Assembly (NCBI RefSeq): GCF_000001735.4
Contig: NC_003075.7
Coordinates: forward strand, 10,355,001-10,419,000
Direction of reading: 5' to 3'
Source of the DNA: Arabidopsis thaliana
Lineage: Eukaryota; Streptophyta; Magnoliopsida; Brassicales; Brassicaceae
DNA length: 64,000 nucleotides
A model generated the notes under the pieces. The model saw only the letters and a list, made by a program, of their open reading frames with translations, made no database searches and was not told the DNA's origin. Shown here one piece after another: positions 56,715-64,000 of this stretch. The translations under genes and the position numbers were made by a program. The stretch's first letter is position 1; each line of letters starts with the position of its first letter.

Positions 56715-59221
56715 TCATAGTCTTGAAGAAACAGAGTTTGTAAGAATTCTCTTTAGTTCCTTTCTCAATATCTTCCCAGTTGGAGATTTTGGTATAGAGT
56801 TGACCATCACCACTTTCCTCACCTTCCTGTAGGGTGCAACCTAGAACACGTAATGTATAATAATGTATTACATTAATGATCAGTGTTTTGAAATGGGAAA
56901 AGCCATTTTGAATTAGTGGGAACCTAACCTGAGAAGCTACATAGCTTATTACATCTTCTTCTGAAAGTGTTGTTTCTTGTCTCCGGACAACGAATGCTAC
57001 CGGAATCTCTCCACATTCTTCATTTGGGGCACTGAAATGGAAAGTTTGGATACTTTCAGTAGAGTAACAGACTCTGTCGAATTCTCCAAAACTGGATTTG
57101 CAGTATCTTTCACTTATTAAACTAGTTTAGTAAATGATCAAGATTTGTTTTTTCGAACTTACGCTGTTACTGCAGCGTCGATAATCAAGGGATGTGAAAC
57201 AAGAACAGCCTCCAAATCTGCTGGAGCGATCTGCAAAAACCATAAATGCAAAGAATTAATATTTCCTAATTTAGAGTTGGCTGAAAGAGAAACTGCTGTT
57301 CCTTTACCTGAAAGCCTTTGTACTTTATAATCTCCTTAATACGGTCAACAATAAACAAGTAACCATCTTCATCAAAATAAGCAATATCCCCAGTACGTAG
57401 CCAACTATCTTCAACTATACTCATCTGAGTTGCTTTTGGGTTATTCAAGTATCCTGACAGACAAATGAACGGTGTTCAGATTCTCTCCAAGTAAAATTAA
57501 AACTGTTCCATAAAAATATGTAGCACAAAATCAAGAACAAGATAATAAGCCTAATCTATCAACACAAGCACCAAATAAGCCCCACGAAAGTTGGAAGATC
57601 CAATCTATATTTACATTTATTAGGATGCAAGTGTTTCTCAGTGATTTGAACCATTGACAAAAGACTTTATTCATGAACTGAGAAGGAAAATCTCAACTAT
57701 TTTGGTAAAGAAGTACAGTAGGAAGAATCTATCTACCTTTCATGACACCGGGACCTTGTATCCAGAGCTCTCCTCGGTTTCCTGGTGGAAGGAAAGAACC
57801 AGAGCTCCAATCTACTACCTTGGCTTGCATATTAGGAGCCAGTAGTCCCACAGAAGAATACCTACTAAGCTTTTCCGAGTTGAAGCCCCGTGTTCCAACT
57901 GCAGTTGATTCAGTCATTCCATATCCCTGCAACAAAATGTGATCCATTTTATACACACTTTCAGCTAAATGTAAAGAAAATAATAGTGTGAGTCAAAAAG
58001 TCATGGCCTCGTTAAATCAATTTTAGTTGTTTCTTTTGGGAAGAGATGTCAAATTTTTCTAAAAAATGTAGATTCTACTTCTTATTGAGTTTATGAATGA
58101 ATAACATTTAATTCAGTTTTCTAAAACGACATCCAAAAGTAAAATTCAGAGACCTGAATCAAATCGACATGAGGAAGAGTCTGAAGGAAATCTTCAATGA
58201 ACTTCCTACTCAAAGGAGCTGCTCCAGAAGAAACTTGCTTCAAACTTTTAAACACTTCACCACAAACTCCTTTTGCCTTCTTTGTCAATGCCATCAACAT
58301 AGGTGGAACAACCGGGAAATGAGTGATCTTAAACCTTTCAATTACATTAACAACATCAGAAGCATCAAACCTCTTCATAACAACAATAGTTGATCCCAGA
58401 GACAACAATCCCATCACAAAGAGTGATAACCCGTAGATATGGCACAAAGGCAAAGCTGCTAGATAAACATTACTCGATCCCGGATATTCGTACTGAGAAG
58501 CTTCAAACCTCACAAAAAGCTCCATTGATGCTATCAAATTCCTATGAGTTAACAAAACTCCTTTACTAGCTCCAGTTGTTCCAGATGAATACATAATTGC
58601 AGCTACATCGTCTTGCTTAATCAACGGTTTTGGTACAAACCCAAAACTTTCTTTCATAATGGAGTAAAACTTCGGGTTTTCGATACGAATCGAATCAAAA
58701 TCGTAACTTTCAGATACACTAATCACACTAACCCCCAAAGAACTCAGCTTCTCAACGTTTTCAGTAGAAGTAAAAGCTAATCCAACACTACACTCACTAA
58801 CTTGCTTCTTAATCTCTCCTAAACTACTCGAAGGATTCATGGTAGTAACAATAGCACCAAGCGAGATCAAAGAGAGGAAAATCATCGGAAAATAGACGGA
58901 ATTAGGCAAGACGAGTGATACAACGTCACCTTGACGAACACCTAAAACGTGATAGATCCCAGCCGCCATTGATTGAACCATAATCTGTAGCTCAGTGTGA
59001 GATATTGAGAACCCGGTTAAGGAATCGATGAGCGCTGTATCGCCGTGGTGTTTGTGTGAGAAAAGAGCGGAGACGGCGTCGAGATTTGGGTCGACGGGGA
59101 GGTGTAGGGAAGGGAATTTGCTGGTGTAGATTCCTGTTTTAGAAGAGAACCAAAAGGGAGGGTTTTGGTGAGACGTTTGGGTTTTAGGATTTGGCGGTAT
59201 GTGAAGATGTGTCGCCGCCAT
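56715..59221 (-). CDS. 4CLL6: 4-coumarate:CoA ligase-like enzyme, peroxisomal
   Basis: Six exons on the minus strand (59221-58154, 57926-57737, 57453-57308, 57230-57163, 57031-56929, 56840-56715) encode 566 residues. The AMP-binding box reads [17 protein letters not shown], followed by GYGMTES, a GELWIQG box, [12 protein letters not shown] and the C-terminal lysine in [11 protein letters not shown]. The last three residues are SRL, a type-1 peroxisomal signal. This protein has been reported as a peroxisomal p-coumarate CoA ligase that supplies the ring of ubiquinone by side-chain beta-oxidation. The name 4CLL6 (At4g19010) is from recall. It faces CMT2 across a 304-base shared promoter region. 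Confidence 0.92.
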
Positions 59222-59525
59222 TAGAGAGAAGCAGAGTTTAAGATTCTGCAGCGATCAATATTTACTTCTGATCGGGAAATAAACCAACGACGGAATAGTT
59301 TAGTAAAATAATTAATTTAGTTGTAACACTATTATTATGTACTAATTGCAATTAATTGATTTCGAAGAACAGAGAGTGCAAGAAGATCACGTGTGACACG
59401 TGACAGTCTGTTAGCAAAAAAAGTACAATAGTCAAAAAATACACACTCACTTGATTTCTTCCCTTTTTCAGTTTTGTTTCCCTATTGGCTACTTTGGATC
59501 CCTTTTAGATTCTTTATATTCTCTG
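59222..59525. promoter_or_regulatory. Bidirectional promoter of 4CLL6 and CMT2
   Basis: Only 304 bases separate the two divergent start codons. A palindrome at 59387-59403 carries two G-boxes (CACGTG at 59388-59393 and 59397-59402) arranged as TCACGTGT-G-ACACGTGA. A CACGTG pair can serve either direction. No strong TATA box is obvious for either gene. Confidence 0.6.
59387..59403. promoter_or_regulatory. Palindromic double G-box
   Basis: The 17-base sequence TCACGTGTGACACGTGA is an exact inverted repeat around a central G. Each arm contains one CACGTG core. It is a likely site for bZIP or bHLH factors, three bases apart. Confidence 0.7.
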
Positions 59526-62306
59526 ATGTTATCGCCGGCCAAATGTGAGTCAGAAGAGGCTCAAGCTCCATTGGATCTCCATTCTTCTTCTAGATCTGAA
59601 CCGGAATGTCTCTCTCTTGTCCTCTGGTGTCCCAATCCTGAAGAAGCTGCTCCGTCCTCTACTAGAGAACTCATAAAGCTCCCCGACAACGGAGAGATGA
59701 GTTTGAGGAGATCCACGACGCTTAATTGTAATTCGCCTGAAGAGAACGGAGGAGAAGGGAGAGTTTCGCAGAGGAAGTCATCTCGTGGTAAGTCACAGCC
59801 GCTGCTTATGTTGACGAACGGTTGTCAGCTTCGGAGGTCGCCGAGATTTAGGGCCCTGCATGCAAATTTCGACAATGTATGCTCGGTTCCGGTTACCAAA
59901 GGGGGAGTTTCGCAGAGGAAGTTCTCTCGTGGTAAGTCACAGCCGCTGCTTACTTTGACGAACGGTTGTCAGCTTCGGAGGTCGCCGAGATTTAGGGCGG
60001 TGGATGGAAATTTTGACAGTGTATGCTCGGTTCCGGTGACTGGAAAGTTTGGGTCGAGGAAGAGAAAGAGTAATAGTGCTCTCGATAAGGTTACTCGCCA
60101 ATTTTTTTGTTTGTTCTTGTTAGTAGCCACGCAATGCAATGCAGCTTAGTTAGAGATTGGAAAGTATAATCGTCGTTCTTTTTTTTGGGTTGATGCAGAA
60201 GGAAAGCTCAGATTCTGAGGGACTGACATTCAAGTAAGTAAAAAAGCTTCACAGCATTTGTTATTGTATTTTTTGCTTGGGAAATCATCCTTGAAATGGG
60301 GATTTTAGTTCTCAAATACTGTTTTATGTTAAAATTGATGCAGAGATATAGCTGTAATTGCCAAGAGCCTGGAGATGGAAATAATTTCCGAGTGCCAATA
60401 TAAGAACAACGTTGCTGAAGGTAGATCAAGATTGCAAGATCCAGCCAAGAGGAAAGTTGATAGTGATACATTATTATATTCAAGCATCAATAGTTCTAAA
60501 CAGAGTCTCGGAAGCAATAAACGAATGAGGAGATCTCAAAGATTCATGAAGGGAACGGAGAATGAGGGAGAAGAAAATCTAGGCAAGTCTAAAGGAAAAG
60601 GGATGTCTCTGGCATCTTGCTCATTTCGAAGATCTACAAGGCTATCTGGAACTGTGGAAACTGGCAACACAGAAACTTTGAACAGAAGAAAAGATTGTGG
60701 CCCGGCATTATGTGGTGCAGAACAGGTGAGGGGAACTGAGAGGCTGGTGCAAATTAGTAAGAAGGATCACTGTTGTGAGGCTATGAAGAAATGTGAAGGT
60801 GATGGCCTAGTTTCATCCAAGCAAGAGCTATTAGTTTTTCCTTCGGGTTGCATCAAGAAAACTGTAAATGGTTGTAGGGACAGAACGTTAGGAAAACCCA
60901 GATCTTCTGGCCTAAATACGGATGATATTCACACTAGCTCTTTGAAAATTAGCAAAAATGATACTAGTAATGGATTAACTATGACGACTGCGTTAGTGGA
61001 GCAAGATGCAATGGAGTCTTTACTTCAGGGTAAAACTAGTGCTTGTGGTGCTGCTGATAAGGGAAAAACTCGGGAAATGCATGTAAATTCTACTGTGATC
61101 TATCTCTCTGACAGCGATGAACCGTCTTCTATTGAATATTTAAATGGAGATAATTTGACACAAGTCGAAAGTGGATCTGCCCTCTCCTCTGGGGGTAATG
61201 AGGGAATCGTTTCACTGGATCTGAATAATCCAACGAAATCAACCAAGAGAAAGGGTAAACGGGTAACCCGGACTGCTGTCCAAGAGCAGAACAAACGTAG
61301 TATCTGTTTTTTCATTGGAGAGCCACTTTCTTGCGAGGAGGCTCAAGAAAGATGGCGCTGGAGATATGAACTTAAGGTAGTTGATTAATTTCTTTGCACT
61401 TGACTGCTTTAGCTTAAAAAATTGTTAAGTTAGTTTGAGCAGTAGAGATTGCATAGTCTTAAGTATATATTTGTAATCCAACATAAAAGGACCTCATATC
61501 TTTCTTTTCACTCTCAAAATATCCGCTTCATTTCTGATTATGAATTTCACTAATTTTCAGGAACGCAAATCTAAGAGTAGAGGCCAACAATCAGAGTAAG
61601 TACTGGTTCTTTGTCAACTCACTGTTTTTTTTCTACAATATTCTCTTCCTTCATATGTGGTTTGTTTTACTGTATATTCAATATCCTGAGCAATGTTTTT
61701 GAAGGGATGACGAAGACAAGATTGTTGCAAATGTAGAATGCCATTATTCGCAAGCAAAAGTCGACGGTCACACCTTTAGCCTTGGAGACTTTGCCTACAT
61801 AAAGGTAAACCATGCTTATCATGAATATGGTATTTTTTAGCTCAGTATCCCTGCGCTGCTTTTCACTTTTTCATTGGACCAAACAACTTTTTCATTCAAG
61901 AGCCTTGGATTTTCTAGAATGTAATGCGTTTGTGAGAAGAACATATATAGCTAATTACATGTTCATCTCCAATATGGTACAGGGTGAAGAAGAAGAAACC
62001 CATGTTGGCCAGATAGTAGAGTTTTTTAAGACAACAGATGGAGAAAGCTACTTCCGAGTTCAGTGGTTTTACAGAGCAACGGATACAGTGTGTATACAAG
62101 TTCTTCTCTTTTGTTTGTCTAATTGTTTGCGCTGCAACAACTAGTTACTCATTTGTCTAATGTTTGTAGATAATGGAACGGCAGGCTACTAATCATGACA
62201 AAAGGCGTCTCTTCTATTCTACCGTAATGAATGACAATCCAGTAGATTGTCTTATTTCTAAAGTTACTGTTTTACAAGTTTCACCTAGGGTATGCTGAGT
62301 CAAGCT

Positions 62307-62340
<34 letters not shown>

Positions 62341-64000
62341 TTTTTGGTTACAATCTCAACAGAGTTGATCAGTTTGTTACAATCTGCATTTTAAGTGATT
62401 TTGTTTCATGACTTTGCAGGTCGGATTGAAGCCCAATTCTATAAAATCTGACTACTATTTTGATATGGAGTATTGTGTGGAGTATTCAACATTTCAAACC
62501 TTGAGAAATCGTAAGTGCTCATGTAATATGTTTATGAGTTATTAATTGGAAACGGATATAGCTGTTTTCTCTTTATTTCTTTTAAGCAAAACAGATGCCA
62601 CAGTTTATGAGCAGTTTGACACAGTCTTTATATAAGATCCTAGGTACAGAAGCTTGAGCATTCTTTTTTCTTCTTTTTTTGGTCTCAGCTAAAACGTCCG
62701 AAAACAAGCTTGAGTGTTGTGCCGATGTGGTACCTACAGAATCCACTGAATCTATTTTGAAAAAGAAAAGTTTTAGCGGAGAGCTTCCTGTGCTTGATCT
62801 TTACAGTGGTTGTGGTGGAATGTCAACTGGGTTAAGTCTTGGAGCCAAAATATCTGGTGTTGATGTCGTGACGGTACTTGCTTTAAGTAATTAATCTTTA
62901 TCTCTTTAACTTAGGATGGAAAGCTCTTTCTTCACTCACTTTCATTTAATATCTGGATTCGTTTTTATTTTTCTCTTTCAGAAATGGGCTGTGGACCAGA
63001 ATACGGCTGCCTGTAAGAGCTTGAAATTGAACCATCCAAACACGCAGGTCAGAATACTTTCGGCGACAACTGCTAGATCATTTTTGGAGAATTATACCAA
63101 ATCTAATGATACTGTCGTTGTTTACAGGTTAGGAATGATGCTGCTGGAGACTTCCTCCAACTTTTGAAGGAATGGGATAAATTATGCAAGCGATATGTGT
63201 TTAATAATGATCAGAGAACTGATACATTAAGATCCGTAAATTCAACTAAAGAAACTAGTGGAAGCAGCTCTTCTAGTGATGATGATTCAGATTCTGAGGA
63301 GTACGAAGTGGAAAAGCTAGTTGATATATGCTTTGGTGATCATGACAAGACAGGAAAAAATGGCCTGAAGTTTAAGGTATGCCCTGTTGCCCTTATATTG
63401 TTGATCTAACCTTACTTCTTAGGGTTTTAAGAGTGTTCTTTTCAGCTTTTATAACTTCCAAGACATATTTTTGTAATTCTTTGCTAGCTTTATGACGTTT
63501 TAGTTTTCTGAAGACGAATTATGCCCATGACTTTTTCATTAGGTGCACTGGAAAGGATACAGAAGCGACGAAGATACATGGGAACTAGCAGAGGAATTGA
63601 GGTATATGCTTCAAAACAATGTTAAAAAGAGATTCTGTTGTTATCTGGAACTAATTAATTTTGTTTGGAATTTTAGTAACTGTCAAGATGCCATTCGGGA
63701 GTTTGTAACTAGTGGATTTAAGTCCAAGATCTTGCCACTTCCTGTAAGAACTTGCTTCTGAATTGAATTCTTGATCTTTGAAAGTCGTATGATTGTACCA
63801 TCAACATCTATTTGCCATGAACATTTATTTGCACTGAAAATAAAAAAATCTTGTCAATGATTGTAACTAGGGTCGTGTTGGTGTGATATGTGGGGGACCT
63901 CCATGCCAAGGAATTAGTGGCTATAACCGGCACAGGAATGTTGATTCTCCATTGAATGATGAAAGGAATCAGCAAATTATAGTTTTTATGGACATAGTGG
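59526..64000 (+). CDS. CMT2: Chromomethylase 2 (plant DNA cytosine methyltransferase), 5' part
   Basis: Fourteen exons are seen before the window ends: 59526-60089, 60199-60233, 60344-61376, 61561-61595, 61705-61804, 61983-62087, 62170-62289, 62420-62510, 62689-62873, 62982-63047, 63128-63376, 63543-63601, 63677-63743 and 63871 to the edge, about 946 residues. A long basic N-terminus (to about 560) has a 48-codon tandem duplication. The BAH domain spans about 568-690. Methylase motif I (LDLYSGCGG, about 730), then a chromodomain inserted in the methylase (about 836-880, with [14 protein letters not shown]), then motif IV PPCQ (about 913-916) follow. CMT2 binds H3K9me2 and methylates CHH/CHG sites in heterochromatin. 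The frame extends to 59451 without an ATG, so M at 59526 is taken. Matches At4g19020. The C-terminal part lies outside. Confidence 0.95.
59761..60048 (+). repeat. 144-base in-frame tandem duplication inside CMT2
   Basis: The unit starting GAGTTTCGCAGAGGAAGT at 59761 is repeated from 59905, exactly 144 bases (48 codons) later. Each copy encodes an [21 protein letters not shown] and CSVPVT block. The copies differ by few substitutions, suggesting a recent duplication or homogenisation. Confidence 0.92.
62311..62337. repeat. CT microsatellite in a CMT2 intron
   Basis: A CTCTCT run interrupted by TT in the intron between 62289 and 62420. It also acts as the pyrimidine-rich part of a long intron and has no other visible role. 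Confidence 0.8.

Noticed and set aside
59451..59525. Upstream extension of CMT2 with hydrophobic residues
   Set aside because: There is no ATG in the extension; the first ATG at 59526 gives the expected N-terminus.
1..64000. CRISPR arrays, bacterial operons, phage genes or toxin-antitoxin pairs
   Set aside because: The window is plant nuclear DNA; no regularly spaced repeats or prokaryotic gene organisation were seen.

Overview
This window is nuclear DNA of a dicot plant. The genes have many short exons with GT-AG introns, AT-rich intergenic DNA and plant-only families. The AGAMOUS protein, the gene order and family details I recall identify it as Arabidopsis thaliana chromosome 4, around At4g18890 to At4g19020. 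No database search was run; locus names are from memory, while exon limits were read from splice signals and checked for reading-frame continuity.

Layout. 1-0.3 kb: the 3' end of BEH3, a brassinosteroid transcription factor. 1-8 kb: a tandem pair of PWP1-like WD40 genes. 11-13 kb: NIP1;2, a nodulin-26-like channel. 13.8-15.1 kb: an oil-body-associated (DUF1264) gene with a seed/ABA-type promoter. 15.8-18.6 kb: a tandem pair of 2H cyclic phosphodiesterases. 20.7-23.1 kb: an ankyrin Raf-like kinase (BHP/ILK5). 23-28 kb: a long gene-free stretch in front of AGAMOUS. 28.2-33.3 kb: AGAMOUS with its 3-kb regulatory intron and non-AUG start. 34.3-35.8 kb (minus): a GDSL lipase. 37.2-38.7 kb (minus): a PPR-like protein. 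39-43.8 kb: AT-rich DNA with Helitron-like ends, then a G-box cluster before S40-3 (44.0-44.3 kb). 46.4 kb: a glycine-rich coding relic. 46.9-49.2 kb (minus): XTH29. 50.2-52.3 kb: IWS2. 52.6-53.6 kb (minus): VPS25. 54.3-56.3 kb (minus): RPN9B. 56.7-59.2 kb (minus): 4CLL6, head to head with CMT2 (59.5 kb to the window end, truncated).

There is no operon-like organisation; neighbouring genes serve unrelated pathways. The recurring theme is local tandem duplication (the WD40 pair, the phosphodiesterase pair, a 48-codon repeat inside CMT2). The most notable regulatory features are those of AGAMOUS: ACG initiation, an intronic LFY/WUS/CArG/CCAATCA module, and an intron that interrupts the last codon. 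I found no convincing new biological system. The best leads for something undescribed are an unidentified coding-like relic downstream of AGAMOUS, the glycine-rich relic, and the paired Helitron-like termini.
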